A stretch of DNA of 31,626 bases, from contig JAFTJJ010000060.1 in NCBI GenBank assembly GCA_017456465.1, positions 1-31,626 on the forward strand, in the 5' to 3' direction. The first letter of the stretch is position 1. Every line of letters starts with the position of its first letter. This stretch comes from Clostridia bacterium. Lineage in GTDB: Bacteria > Bacillota > Clostridia > Christensenellales > UBA1242. Shown piece after piece: positions 1-15,600 of this stretch. The notes below the pieces were generated by a model, which saw only the letters and a list, made by a program, of their open reading frames with translations, searched no databases and had not been told where the DNA came from. The translations under genes and the position numbers were made by a program.

Positions 1-1
1 A

Positions 2-601
2 ATTGAACAAGGATCAATTGGAAACAGAGAATATACTGCAACTTGGACAATTAATCAATATACAATCACTTATACTGATGGAACTAACGAGATTGTAAGT
101 GATGAATTTGATTTTGGCACAAGTGTAAATCTTGCGGACAACACATTCACAAAAACAGGATTTAGTTTTGCTGGTTGGAATATTGAAGGCGTGACATACG
201 CTGCTGGTCAGGAATTCACAATTCCTGCGAAGGATGTTGTTGCAACTGCAATGTGGAATGAGCATAAATATGAATTGACAGTGGACGTGAATGGTGGAGC
301 TCTTGCAGATGGAGTTGTTCTTCCAAACGGACAAACAAACTTCACTACTGTTGTTGATCTTTCAGCTGTTACAGCTCAGACACTCACAAAACCAGGTTAT
401 ACTTTCGCTGGATGGAAGCTTGTTCCTGTGAAAATTGGTGGAGTTGCTGCTGATGTGAGTGAGGCAAAACAAAAGGTTGGAAATGAATATGTTCCATTTG
501 TTGCTGATTCTATTTCAACATCAACTGAATTTGTTAACCTTTCACATGTTGATGGGGCACAAGTTAGTCTTGTGGCTCAATGGTCAGCAAGAACAGTTTC
601 T
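2..601 (+). repeat. InlB B-repeat block (one partial and two full units)
   Basis: Positions 2-58 are the tail of a unit (EYTATWTINQ). Positions 59-268 are a full 70-residue unit with TFTKTGFSFAGW and a FTIPAKDVVATAMW end. Positions 269-601 are a longer unit with KPGYTFAGW, an insertion of about 40 residues, and VSLVAQW. These match the Listeria-Bacteroides repeat (Flg_new) pattern: a YTI.Y strand, a GY.FAGW core, and a closing W after a short strand. Because the first unit is cut by the window edge, the repeat array continues upstream. Confidence 0.9.
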
Positions 602-3600
602 TATTTTGTGAAGGTTTATTTGAAGAATATTGATGACACAACTTATGCTGAGCCAATCAGTGTTGGTGGTGAAAATTACAAAGCACAAACAGGAACAACA
701 ATTGATTTGAACAACATTATCATCAATGAAAAAGATGCATTTGTTCAAATTCTTGCTGATGCACTTAATGGCACAGGTCTTGATGTGAATGGATTCTCTC
801 ATGTGACAACTGGATACACAAAAGAAAATGCTGAAATCACTGTTGACTCACATGGCAATGGAAACACAGAATTTGCAGTTTATTTCAAGAGAAATTCTTT
901 TGCTGTTTCAATTACAGAACAAACAGGAATCAAGGCAAACTCTGCAACTGGATCAGGAACATACATTTATGGTTCAGAAGTTTCTGTTTCAGCAGAACTT
1001 GCTGATGGCTACAAGACAATGACTTGGAGCAGCACTCCAGAAGTGAATGTTTCTGCTGATGGAAAATTCACAATGCCAGCATGCAATGTTGACCTTGAAG
1101 TTTCTGCGTCTGCTGATGATGCTTCAATCAAAGTTTATGCTTTTGTGATGGATAATGCTGGTGTTTATCCAGTGACAGGAACTCAAATTTCTGGATTTAC
1201 AGGCACAACTGCTGAAGAAAGAACTCTTTCTGAGAGTGAAATTGCAGAAATTCTTGCAAAAGCAATTGCGAACGATTCAGCGTTGAATGTTGTTGGTTTC
1301 TATTTTGATACGACAAAAGAAAACGTTACATCAACAAACTCTGTTGATGGCTCTGGCAATACACAATTTGTACTTTATTTTGCAAGACAAACATTTGAAA
1401 TTTCAATTGTCCGCAAATATCCAACACCAGAAGCAAGCATTGCAACTGTTTCATATTTCTATGGATCTAGTGTTGTTTTTGCTGAAGTTGATGGGTTTGT
1501 GGCTTATGAAGTTGAGGGATATGACTTCTCTCATTTTGAAGATGGAGATAATGAAACAGTAACAGGTGTTGATTTTGTTAATGCTGACACCGTTGTTTAT
1601 GCTGTGTTTGAAACAATTCCATATTCAATTTCTTATGATCTTGCTGGTGGAGATGTGTCTGAAGGAGCAAACCCTGACACATACACAATTGAGACATCAA
1701 ACATCACTCTTGTGAACCCAACAAGAGATCATTACACATTTGCTGGTTGGACAGGAACTGATCTTGAAGGCGCAACAACAACTGTTGTGATTGAACAAGG
1801 CTCAACAGGTGACAGATCATACACTGCAACTTGGACACCAGTTGAATACACAATTACTGTAGATCTTGGATTTGATGGATCAGACGCTGACACAGACAAT
1901 GATTCTTACACAAGAACATATACAATTGAAAGTGATGATTTCTCTCTTGAAACACCAACAAGAGATCATTACACATTTGCTGGTTGGACAGGTGCTGACA
2001 TTGATGGAACAGCACAAACTGTGACAATCACAAAAGGTACAACAGGAAACAAAGAATATACTGCAACTTGGACTGTTGTGACTTATACAATTTCATTTGA
2101 AGCAAACGGCGGTGTGGCTGTTGATTCAATTGATTATGATGTTGAAGATCAAGGAATTGATCTCCCAACAACAACAAAAGAAAATTATGATTTTGCTGGT
2201 TGGTTTGCTTCTTCTGATCTTTCAGGAGATGCTGTGACTGCAATTGCTGCTGGTGAGACTGGCAACAAGACATTCTATGCAAAATGGACACCAAAAACAT
2301 ACAAGGTTATCCTTGATTATGATTATGATGCTGACGAAGATGGGGCAAACGATAGGGAAGAAGTTAATGTTGCTTATGGTTCTTTATATGAGTTTGTTTC
2401 TGCTGAAAGAGTTGGTTATAAATTCTTGGGTTGGAGCAATGGAACATTAACATATGAAGCTGGTGAAAAGGTTACAATTAATCTTCCAGAAACAACATTT
2501 ATTGCTCAATGGGAGGCTCAAACAGGTCTTCAATATAACATTAACGTTTATATGCAAGACATCAATGGTTCATACTCAGGAATCTCAACAACACTTATGA
2601 ATTATGATGGAGAAACTGCTAAGGAAGTTTCAGTTTCTACATCTGATATTCGAACAAGAGCTGCATCAGCACTTGGTGTTGATCCAAATGGCTTTGCATA
2701 TGATGCGCAAAATCAAAACAACAAAATTTCAGGAATTATTCCAGATTCTGGAACTCTTGAACTTTCAGTTTATTACATTAGAAAACAATTTACTTTGAGC
2801 TTGAATATTAACAATGATGGCTCTGGTGATGCAAATCTTAACAATGCAGCAACAAAAGATGTTTATTATGGTGCTGCAATTGGCGAAGTTGAAGCGCCAA
2901 CGAAGGCTGGTTGGACATTTACTGGTTGGAACACTGCTGCTGATGGCAGAGGTGATTCTTACACAACTGAAGATGTTGAAAATATTGTGATGACAACGGC
3001 AGGTGTGAAGCTTTTCGCTCAATGGACTGCTAATGTTCAAAATTATAAAATTGAAGTTTACTTCCAAAACACAGAAGGGGCATACTCTGATGCTGCAATC
3101 TCACTTGACAGATCTGGTGTGACTGATCAAAATGTTGATCACATTGCAGATGTTGCAGCAATTTTGGAAGAGGCTCTTGCTGCAGATCTTGATGCAGCTG
3201 GATTTGCTTTTGACGATTCACAAGCAAATGATTTGGATGCAAAACTTGAAGAGGGAACAGAAGTTGTTCTCAAGGCTTACTATAGAAGAAAAGTTTATGG
3301 CGTGACAATTTCAGAAGGTCTTGGAATTGCTTCAGCTGAAGTTTCTGGAAACCACGCAAACACAAATATTGGTGCTACATTCTATTATGGAGAGACTGTT
3401 GAAGTTACTCTTTCTGCACTCGAAGGTTATCATGCACCAATTATTAACAACTATGATTCTGACAAGATTTCAGGATCTGATGGTGAATTTACATTTGCTA
3501 TGCCTGCACTTGACGAGGAAAACGATGTTCTTTCTCTTACAACAAGTGCAACTCCTGACACAAACACAAACTATGAGGTTGTGTTTATGGCAGAGGCTCT

Positions 3601-6600
3601 TGCAAATGCAAACAAAGAACAATTATTTAAAGATGCAAACAATCTTGATGTTGCGACAATCAAAATCGCATATCAAGTGATTATGGAAAATGCTGAGTTC
3701 ACGCGTGAAGTTGGCACAGAGACAAAGAATGGTGAGACAGGATCAACAATTGTTCTCACTGCTTCTGATGTTAATGTTCCAGAAGGATATGTGTTTGACT
3801 CTTATCAAACAAATGTCAAGATTGGTGGTGATGGACTCACAACTGTTGAAGTGTATGTTAAATCTTCAACATTTGATGTGACTGTTCATGCTTTTGAAAA
3901 CAGTAATGATCTCGGAAACATTTCAGTAACTGCTCCAAAGGGTGCAACAGTGACTGTTGCATATGTTGAGGCAGAAGGTTATGATTTTGTGAAGTATTGT
4001 GTTGGAGAAGGTGTGAATGGAACACAAACAACAACAACTTCTTATGCTGCAGCTGCAGAAATTTCAGCTCAGTTTGGTGGAGAAAAAGTAACAGTATCAT
4101 TTGTTACTGATGGTACTGCTGCAGAAGATGTGGAAGTTACTTATGGACAAGCATATGAAACTCTCCCAACAACAACAAAGAATGGATATAATTTTGCTGA
4201 TTGGAAAAATGAAGCAAGTGAAGTGGTTTCTGCAACAACAATTGTAACAAACGCAGAAGACCATGCACTCACAGCTTCATGGACTGGTCACACATATACA
4301 ATTGCTGTTTCAAAGGTTCTTGGAACAAGTGAAGCAACAAGTGAAATCTTTGGTGCAACTTCAAACAAATCACAAGTGACATATGCTCCTGATCTCAAGA
4401 TCGCGCTCACTGCGACACTTGACAGCAAATATGTTGGTTATGTGTTTGAAGGTTGGTATGCAGAAGCTGGTGCAACAGACACATTGATTTCAACAGATAT
4501 GATTTGTGAATATGAAATCCCTGCGCTTGCAAATGAGAGTGCAAGTCCTGATATTGCCGTTTATGCAAAATGGGTTCTCAGCACTGAGACACCATATACA
4601 ATCAATGTTTATTTACAAAATGTTGATGATGATGAATATGCAGTGGTGGCTCTTGACAGAGCAGGAAAAACTGGTGACAATGGTTCAATCACAAGTTCTG
4701 ATGCTGTTCTTCTTGAAGCTTTGAAAGAATTAGATGCAACAATCACAGCTGAGACTGCAGCAAAGATATTTGAAAAGGTTGCTCATAGCAATGAAAAATT
4801 GAATGGAACAATTGCAGATGATGGATCAACAGTGCTTTCAATTTACTTTAACAGACACCTTTACAAAGTTACAATTGCTGTTGGAAAAGGGATTGCAAGT
4901 GTTAGTGGTGCAGGTACATATCGTTATGGAAAAACTGTGGAAGTTTCTGCAACAGAAAAACCTGGATATAACACACCTGTTGTGAAAAACGGTGAAGAAG
5001 AAGTGACATCAATCAAAGTTGATGGAAATATTGATCTTGATTCAATTGCAACAGCAAACACAAACACAGCAATCAAATTGGATGCTTACCTCATGAATGC
5101 TGATGGATCTTATGGCGCTGCAATTGCACTCAACTCAATGATTACAGGAACAACTGATGAAGAAAGAGTTCTTTCTGCTGATGAAATTAAAGACATTTTG
5201 GATGCGGCAATCGACGCATACAATGCAAAAGAAACAAACACAATAAAAGTTGTTAAAGTTGGATTTGTTGCAACTGCTGCAACTGGTTCAACAACAAAAG
5301 TAACAGTTGATGGTGAAGGCAAGAGCAAACTTGAAGTTAAGTTCGAGAGAGCAACATTCATAGTTACAACTGAAAAATATGACGAAATTAGTGCTGTTGG
5401 TGTGACAGACATCGTTGTTGAAGGAACACAAGTTAACGGCGGTTATCGTTATGGTTCAACAATCAAGCTTGATGAAACAATTGCAGATGGATATACATTT
5501 GATGGCTGGTATATTAGTGGGACAAAGCAAACTGATGCAAGTTCAACAACTGAAGGATTCCAATATGTGATTGGAACAAGCAATGTCACAATCAAAGCAA
5601 GAGCTACTGAGAACTCTTATGCTGTCAAATATAACAACAATCTCACTGGCTCTGATAATGCAGACAGTGAAACAATCACTGAGATCAAATTTACAGAAGA
5701 AATTTCTCTTGGAAAAATGTTCACAAGACCAGGTTGGACTCTTCTTGGTTGGTCTTTCACAAATGGAAATAATCTTGAAGCAACATATTATCTAGTTTCT
5801 GGAACAATTTCTGGTAAGACATTGATTGAGGATGCAATGAAAGCTGTTGGATATCCTGGATATGGATCTATTTCAAGAGAACATGCAATTACTCTTTATG
5901 CTGTATGGCAAGTGAACACAGACACAAAATATACAGTTGAGTATTACACACAAAATATTAACAACCAAAACTTCACTCTTGCAGCAACAGCAACAGGAAA
6001 AGGGACAACAGGAACAGCTGCGACATTTGAAGCTTGGACTGGTGAACTCTTGACTGGTGAACTGATTTCTGGATTTGAAACAAGCTCAGGCAAGCTCGCA
6101 AAAGCAACAGAGTATGTTTCAAGAGTTGAGGCTGGTGAAGGTGAAACAACAGAAACGACAACAACAAACAGCATCCTTGGTGATGAAACTCTTGTTGTTA
6201 AGGTTTATTATGCAAGAAAATCATTCAATGTGACACTCGCTCTTGTTGGTGGAATTTCAATCGTAACTGGTGTTGATGCAAGCACATACAATCAAACTTA
6301 TCTCTATGGAGAGAGTGTGACTGTGACAGCAACAGCTGAGGTTGGTTATACAATTCAATCAATTTCAACAAGTTCTGCGATTGTTGAAATTACATCTTCT
6401 ATTGATAATGAAAGAAACACAGCAACAGCAACATTCACAATGCCTGCTGGTGATGTTTCTCTCACAGCGACAGCAACAGCAAACCCAGTGAAGTACACAG
6501 TGCTTTATGAAGGTCAAGCTGTTGGTGGTTCTGGTTATGTTGAACTTGCAAAAGTTGAACTTGATGCAAAAACTGGTGACAGTGTTGAAGTTAAAGATTT

Positions 6601-9600
6601 CAAGACATTCACTGGCTTTGAATATTCATCAACAATGGACGGAAATGTCCTTTCAGGAACAGTGACCGTTGACAGTGAAGGCAAAGGAAATCTTGTGCTT
6701 GTTGTTAGATACAAGAGATTGTCATTCACAATCACTTATGTTGATGGTGATGGTGCAACAGGAACAACGCAATCAGTTCAATATAAGGCAACAGCAACAC
6801 TTCGCGCTAACACATTCACAAAGACTGGTTATAACTTTGCTGGATGGGACGTTAATGGCACAACATATGATGTTGGTGACACATTCGAAATGCCTGCAGA
6901 AAATCTCACTGCAACAGCAATTTGGGATCCTGAAACATACACAATTATCTTGAACATGAACTTCGATGGAAGTGATGAAGGCACAGACAAAGATGTGTTC
7001 AAGACAATCAATTATACTATTGAAGACGATGAAATCGATCTTACTGCTGACGAATACATTCCAGTAAGAACTGGTTATGTGTTCGATGGTTGGAACACAA
7101 GCGAATATGGCACAGGTGAAAAAGTTGAAAGCATTGCTGCTGGATCAACAATCAATGCGACATATTTTGCTGCTTGGTCAAAAGATACATTCACAATCAC
7201 ATATGTTGCTGGAGAAGGTGAAGGAACAGCTCCAGAAGCTCAACAAGTTGTGTTTGGTGAAACAGCAACTCTTCGCGGCAACACATTCACAAAGACTGGT
7301 TGGTCATTTGCTGGTTGGGAAATTGAAGGTGAAACATTTGAGGCAGAAGAATCTTACACAATGCCATCAAGAAATGTGACTGCAACAGCGCAATGGGTTG
7401 AAAACACATACACAATCAAATTCAATGGAAACGGAAAAACAAATGGTGTTTCTCTTGATGATATTACTTTGAAATATTCTGAGATAAAAACACTTCCTGC
7501 AAACGTATTTGAAAAAACAGGTTATACATTCATTGGCTGGAACACTGCTCAAAACGGTGGTGGAACAGCAATTGATGACAAAGAAACTGTAAGCATGCTT
7601 TCTGTTGATCCAAATGGAGAAGTTGTTCTTTATGCTCAATGGGAAGCAAACAAACATGATGTTAAGTTCATGTTCAACTTCACTGAAGGAGATGCTGCAG
7701 AAGGATATTATACAGTTGAACAAACATTTGATGAAGCTTACAAACTTCCATCAAACCCTGCATATCCAACAAGAAATGGATATGTGTTCAAGGGATGGTT
7801 CACTGAGAAATATGCTGACAACAATTTGCCAGCAAGTGGTTATGAACAAATCACATCAGAAGACAAATTCCAAACAGATTCTGATGCTGTTGTTCTCTAT
7901 GCTTATTGGGAAATTCAAACTGGTGTTAAGTATTCATATTCATACAATGTGATGAATGCTGACGGAACATATCCAAGCACAAACACTGATCCTGTTGAGG
8001 CTCAAGGTGATGCTGGTGCAATGGTTGACATTACTCCAAATGTTGCAGACTTTGACAATGCAGCAGTGGATGGTGCTTACTCACTTGTTAGTGCAACAGT
8101 GACAGTTCTTGGAGAAACCACAACACTCACAGCAGAACAAATTGCTGAAAATGGTGGAATTGTTGAACTTACAATTGGTTATGACAACAAATCAAGTGTT
8201 GTGTTCAAATATGCAAGAAACACATTTACTCTCACTGTGAACGTTCCTGCTGTTGGAGTTTCAAAACTTTCAACAACTGTTAAAGTTAATGGAGAGCAAG
8301 CAACACTCACAAACGAGAAGATTCAAGTGTTGTTTGGTGCCACTGTTGAAATTGATGCAACAGTGAGTGTTGGTTACACATGGAAAAACTGGACAATTGA
8401 TGGTGTTGAAGTTACTGACAACACAGAAGAACCAATTGACTTTGTGATGCCTGCAAATGCTGTGTCAGTTACACCTGTTGCTGAACAAAACACATACAGA
8501 GTTGTTTATAATGCGAACTATCCAGCAGGTACACTCAGCACAGCTGATGGATCAACTGCAGCTTCTGAGCACGTTGTTGACCAAGCAAAAGCACTCACAG
8601 AAAACGGATTTACACTCACAGGATATGAATTCCAAGGTTGGGCAAACACTGCTGATGGTGAAGTGGTTTACACTGATGGTCAATCTGTGACAAATCTTTC
8701 ATTTGTTCAAGGCGCAGAGGTTGAACTCTTCGCAATTTGGGAAGCTCAAGATGTGGCTTACTCAATCAAATATTACTTGCAAGGATTGGATGGTGAATAT
8801 GACCTCCACAGCACTGAAACAGACGGCTTGGTTGGAAAAGCCGATGCAACAGTTACTGTTGATCCTGTAAGTGACAAATTTAATGGATTTACTTACAATT
8901 CAGACCACGCAAGCAACAAACTTACAAGAAAGATTGATGCTGATGGTGGCAATGAATTCGCTGTTTATTACAGCAGAAACACATACACAATCACTCTTGC
9001 AGTTGCTGATGATGCTGTGAGCCAAGCAGGAATTGATGCAAACTCACTCAGAATCACAGGCACAAAGACGGGCTCTGCTGCGATTGAAGGCAAATATTAT
9101 TATGAAGCTGAAATCGTGCTTAATGCAACTGCAAATGCTGGTTACTCAATTCTTGCATGGGTTGATGCTCAAGGTGAAGAAGTGATTGATAATGCATATG
9201 TTGTTGATGGAAATGCAACACTTTATGTTCAAGCAGAAGCTGAAGAAGTGGCAGTTATTGTCAATGCATACCTTCAAAATGCTGACGGCGAAACATATAC
9301 AAATGCAATTGTAATCCCTGGATATGAGGGAACAACTGGAACAAAATTTGAACTTGATTCAGATCAAATTTCAGACATCCTTGAAGCTGCAGTGACAAAA
9401 CACAATGCTGCGCTCAGTGTTGATGGATTTGTTGCAACAGCTGCAGCTGGTTCAACAACTGTTGTTGATGCAGTGAAGGGTGACGGAACAAGTTCTGTGG
9501 ATGTTTACTTCGACAGAGCAACATTCACAATTGGATTCAACGCTGTTGAAGATGACAACGATGGTTCTGGAACTGTTAACGTTGACACTCCTGCTGACAA

Positions 9601-12600
9601 AACAGTGGTTTATGGTGCAACTGTTCCAACTCTTGAATCTCCAGAAAAGAATGGTTGGACATTCAAGGGATACAAACTTGTTGGCGCTGCAACTGACACA
9701 ACAGTGGCTGCAGGCGACACATATTCTTGGACAAAAGATATTGTTCTTTCTTCAACATGGGAAGCTAAGAATGATGTGAAGTACACAATCGAGCATTACT
9801 TCCAAGAAATTGGTGGAACATATCCAACAACTGCAAGCAGAACAACAGAAGGCACATCTGGAACAACTGATGAAAATGCTCCAATTGTTGAGCTTAGTGG
9901 TTCTGATATTACAGGATTTACATTCAACAGTTCAGCATCACAAACAATGCCAGTTCATGGTAATGGACTTGCTGAGACTGGTGCGGACAAGACTATTGTT
10001 AAACTTTATTACACAAGAAACACTCTCAGAATCGTGTTTGATGCAAATGCAGAAGATGTGACCATCTCTGGTGCATCAGAGGATTCTGAAACAAAAGAAT
10101 ATTATGTTGCAGAACTCTTTGATGATGATTTTGACATCACTGGAGTTACAGCAACAAAAGCTGGCTATACATTTGGTGGATGGTTCACAACAGCCACAGA
10201 GCAAACAACACAAGTAACAACTGGCAAAATGCCAGCTGAAGACATGACTGTTTTTGCAAAATGGACAGCAAACAAATTTAATGTTACATTCACTTTTGAT
10301 GCAGACGATGCTCCAGTTTCTGGAACAATGAATGCTCAATCACTTACATTCAGAACAGATGACGCTCTTGATGTAAACGCATTTGTGAGAGCGGGATACA
10401 GCTTTGCTGGTTGGTCAATTTCATCAGTGAAAGTTGGTGAAACTGATGTTGAAGGAACATTCGACGCAATCATTGCCGACAAAGCAGAAGTGTCTGTTCT
10501 TGTAAGTGAAATCAATGCTATTAATACAAACTCTGAAGTTGCAGTTGAACTTACTGCGACATGGCGTCCTAATGCTTACAAAGCAACAATCAGCACATCA
10601 CATGTGACTGTGAGCGCAACAGAAACAGGAACATTTGCAACTTCTCTTGAGGTTGAAGTAACAACAGCTCAAGACCTTGTGATTTATGTCAAGGCAGACA
10701 CTGGTTATGGTTCAACAACTGTAACTGTGGAAGCTGGAACTCTTCAAACTTCAGTTGCTGGATCAGACGGCGTTTACACAGTGACAATCAAAGGATTCAC
10801 TGAGGCATTTGCTGCAACAATTTCTGCAACTGCAAATACTTACACATTGTCATTCAATGCAAACGGTGGTGATGATGTTGCATCAACAACTGCGACATAT
10901 GACGCAACTTATGGAACACTTCCAACCCCAACAAGAACTGGTTGGATATTCAAAGGTTGGTTCTTGGAAGAATCTCTCACAACAAAAGTTGATGCTGACA
11001 CAATTGTGAAGACTGCTGGCAACCACACACTCTATGCTGCGTGGGAAGGCGACACAGGTGTTGGATATTCAATTGTTTATAATTTGCAAAACATTCCAAC
11101 AGTTGGCGAGACAGAAAAACAATACACAACCTACAGTGGAACAAACACAATTGCAAGCCACAAATATACTGCTTCTGGAATTGTTTACACTGCAACAGGA
11201 AAAGCTGGTGAGGCAACTGCACTCACAACAACACCAACAATTGATGGTTTCACATTTGAGAAAGAAGTTTCTCAAACAATTGCTGGTGATGGATCTGCTA
11301 TTCACACAGTTTACTTCACAAGAAACACTTATACACTCACATACACAGCAGGTGAAGGAAACACAGGAACAGACAAGGTTGAAACATATTACTTTGAAGA
11401 TGGTGTGACAATCCTTGCTCATGACAACACTGCATTTGCAGACTATGCAAAGACAGGTTACAGCTTTGAAATTTGGAATGGCAGCGATAACAATACTTAT
11501 TCATCTGCGACTCAAGCTCTTGCAATGCCTGCAACAGACCTCACACTCACTGCAAATTGGACAGCTGTGGCTTACACAATTGTTCTTGATGCAAACGGTG
11601 GATCATTCGAGACTGGCGTTCAAACAACAATCAGTGCTGAATTTGACAAGGCTGAAACAATCCCAACAACTGCAACAAAAGCAGGTTACAGCTTTGCTGG
11701 ATGGGTTCTTTCAACTGATGGAACTGCAAATGATGCTCATGCAAAAATGAGCACCGATGGTGCAAGCTTTGTGGATTGGGCAAACAACACAAAACCAGCA
11801 CAAGTGAAAAACTTGTCTTCAGAAGGAGGCACAGTTACACTTGTTGCTCAATGGACAAATGTGGCTTACACAGTGACAACTGTTGGAAAGACATTTGTTG
11901 CTGATGAAGCTTATTCTGATGAAGATGCAGGATTTGCTGGAATCACAACTGACAAAGATTCTTATGTGATTGGTGACACAGTTAAATTTGCTGTGACATT
12001 GAACAAAGGCTTTGAAGTTGAAGGATTCTATGCTGATGCGGAATTCTCAAGCAAGCTTGGTGACGAGGCATATACATACACAATCGATGATGAAAATGCT
12101 GACACAACAGCAATCACAATTTATGTGAAAGTTGTTGCAAGCACTGTGAACTATACAGTTAAATTCTTCCTTCAAGATGCAAATGGGACAGGAACTGGCG
12201 TTCTTGGAACATTCACTGAGCTTGAAGATTTGGCAAAAACTGGAACTGGTCTCACAACAACAAACGTTGTAAAAGCAGACATTCAAGCAATGGTTAATGC
12301 TTATGCTGAGGAAGAAGCAATTGGTTACACACTTGTGGCTGGAAACTCAGACACATGGGCACAAAACACAATCGCTGGCGATGGAAGCACAGTGGTTCGT
12401 GTTGAATACACAAGAAAAACTCTCACAGTTACATATGCTCCAGATGCAACAGACGCAACAATCAGTGCTGAATTCACTGCAATTTATGGCAATGTGGAAC
12501 CAGAGGAGGATGGAAGCATTGAGGTTGCTTATGTTTATGGTGCAAACAAAGCCATCGAGCATGTGTTTGACAGAGCAGGTTATGCGTTTAAGTTCTGGCG

Positions 12601-15600
12601 TGTTGATGAAAATACAACATATGATGACGAAGGAACAACTTCAATTGATTCAATCATTGAAGAAGGTTCTACTGAGCTTCCACTCACAGCAGAATGGACT
12701 GCAAATGATTATGAAGTTACATTCACAACAGGTGTGAATGACGGAAGTGCTTACTTTGTGACTGATAAAGGAAATGAGGCATCAATCACGAAAGAATACA
12801 CATTTGATGTTGCTCTTGGTTCGTTTGAATCAAATGATCTTCCAGTGAGAAATGGTTATGACTTTGCTGGATTCTATCTTGTGAACGACGACTCAACCAA
12901 AACTCAATACTTTGATAAAGATGGTGTTGTTGTTGATGGATCAAACTGGGCAATTGCAGATGGATTCACACTTGTTGCTGATTGGACAATTGTGGAATAC
13001 ACAATTGGATACGATCTTGGTGATGGGTCAGTTGCAACAGCAAACCCAGAATCTTACACAGTTGAGACACCAACATTTGAACTCAACAATCCAACAAAGA
13101 ATGGTTACACATTCGCTGGTTGGACGGGAACTGGCTTGAATGAAGCAACAACGACAGTAACAGTTGCTAAGGGATCAATTGGAGACAGGACTTATACAGC
13201 GACATGGACAGCTGATGAATATGCAATTTCTTACACACTTAATGGTGGAACAGTTGCAACAGCAAATCCAACATCTTATACAATTGAAGACACATTTACA
13301 CTCACAAACCCAACAAAGAAGGGTTACACATTTGCTGGATGGTCAGGAACTGGTCTTGAAGGAAATGAAAACAAAACAGTTACAATTTCAAATCAAACTG
13401 GTGCAAAAGCATTCACTGCTCATTGGACAGCAAATACATTTACTGTGACATATCTTCCAGGTGCTGGAACTGGCACAATGAATGGATCAACACTTCATTA
13501 TGGAACAACTGAAGCTCTTTCAGTGAACACATTTACATATGTTGGTTATTCATTTAACTATTGGACATGTACGCATGGTGGAAATACCTATACATTTGCT
13601 GATGGTGCAACTGTAAGTGATATTGCAAGCAAGATTACAGCAATTGAAGGATCTCAAAATGTTGCTATTAACCTTACAGCAATTTGGAAAGCAAATGGAA
13701 ACACTCCATATACAGTTGAAACCTATGTAATGAATACTAGTGGAGAATATGTGCGTGAAGGTTCAACTCAAAAAACAGGTGCAACTGCTGCAACAGCAAC
13801 AGAAACACCAGTGCAAAGAACAGGATTTACTGTTGATGAGGGAAAATCAGTTCTTACTGGAACGATCTCTGCGACAGAAACACTTGTTCTCAAGGTTTAC
13901 TATTCAAGAGACAAACACAATGTGACATTCTATCTCAACAACGCTGGTTCAGGTGCCGTTGCAACTGATGTTGAGAATTCAAGAGAAGTTTATTACGGCG
14001 TTGCGATCGGTACAGTTGTTTCTCCAGCAAAAGCTGGTTGGACATTTGATGGTTGGAACACATCTGCTGATGGACATGGCACATCTTATTCTGCAACAAA
14101 TGTTTCTGAAATTGTGATGGGAACAGCTGATGTTGAACTCTTTGCACAATGGACAGCAAACACAACAACTGCATATGTTGTTGAACATTACGTTCGTGAT
14201 CTTAATGGCAATACACAATTGGAAACATACACATTGGGTCAAACAGATTCAAATGTGACTGGCACAACTGATGCTGTGGCAATTTACTCAAAACTTGGTG
14301 ATGCAGGTTATGCATTTGAGAAGGTTGAGTATGTTTCAAGAAGTGTTTCAGATGGATCAACAACTGATGTTATTGTTGAAGGAAATAAAATTCTTGGTGA
14401 TGGAAACCTTGTTGTTAAGGTTTATTACACAAGAAATGCATTCACTGTGGCTGTGACAAATGGAACAGGAACAGAAAATGCAGAAGTTTTAACAGATGTA
14501 AACGACGACGAAAAATATTACTATGGCGCAACAGTTGGAATCACAACAAGTGTGAAGGATGGTTACACATTCTCTGAATGGTCAGGAAATGTGATAGTTG
14601 AAGGTGATGAAACTTCAACATTCACAATGCCTGCTGCAAATGTTTCTCTTGAAGCAATTGCAACAGCAAACAGCGATACTAAATACACAATCAATGTTTA
14701 CACAATGGATACAGAGGGCAATTATGGCGCACCTGTACCTGAAACAAAATATGGTGTAACAGATGCTCCTGTTGACATCACAACAAATGCAACTAATGCA
14801 ACTCCAACAGGATTTACTCTTGATTCAGACGGATCTGTACTTTCAGGAACAATTATTGGAGATGGTACACTTACACTTTCGGTTTATTACATTAGAAACA
14901 AATATATTGTAAGCTTTGCGACTTATAATGCAAATGTTATTTCTGCTGTTTCTGGTGCAGATGAATACTATTATGGCGCAAGTGTGACAGTGACTGCAAC
15001 AGCTGCAGATGGATATAACAGTCCAACAATCACAGGCAGAACTGAAGCTGTGACTGTTGAAAACAAAACAGCAACATTGACATTCACAATGCCTGCTGAA
15101 GCTGTTGAACTCACAGTGAATGCAACAGCAAACAAATTTGCTGTGACATACAGTGCAGGAGTAAGTGGTGTTGAAAATAAGACATCTGAGCTTGTCTATG
15201 GAACAACAGATGCTCTCACATCTCTTGCAACTCTTGGATTTGAAAAAGCTGGTTATACATTTGCTGGTTGGTCTTATGTGGCTGATGCAGAGTCTGAAGC
15301 AATCATCTTTGCTGATGGTGCAAAGGTTGATGTTCTTGCAGAAAATATTTCTGCAATCAACACAGATGCAACAGTTGCAATCACACTCACAGCAACATGG
15401 ACAGCAAATGAAAACACAATCATTGTCAGTGGTGTGAATGTGAAGCTTGGAACAACATCTGAGCAATTCACAACACAAGATGTGAAATTTGAAGTCAAGA
15501 CAGATGCAACTGCTCCAACAATCTACATCAGTGTGGACAGAGGTTATGGTGCAACTGTTGCTCAATTGTCATATGAAGTTAGTGACAATTCTGGAAACGA

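Noticed and set aside
191..193. GTG as the start codon of the giant gene
   Set aside because: The frame is open for 63 codons upstream to the window edge and encodes a normal InlB core (FSFAGW); GTG 191 is inside the repeat and no ribosome binding site is visible.
14843..15565. Antisense open frame of 240 codons
   Set aside because: Its translation is a Cys/Ser-rich low-complexity shadow with no domain, lying opposite well-defined YTRN and InlB modules; long antisense frames are expected from the repeat-biased codon use.
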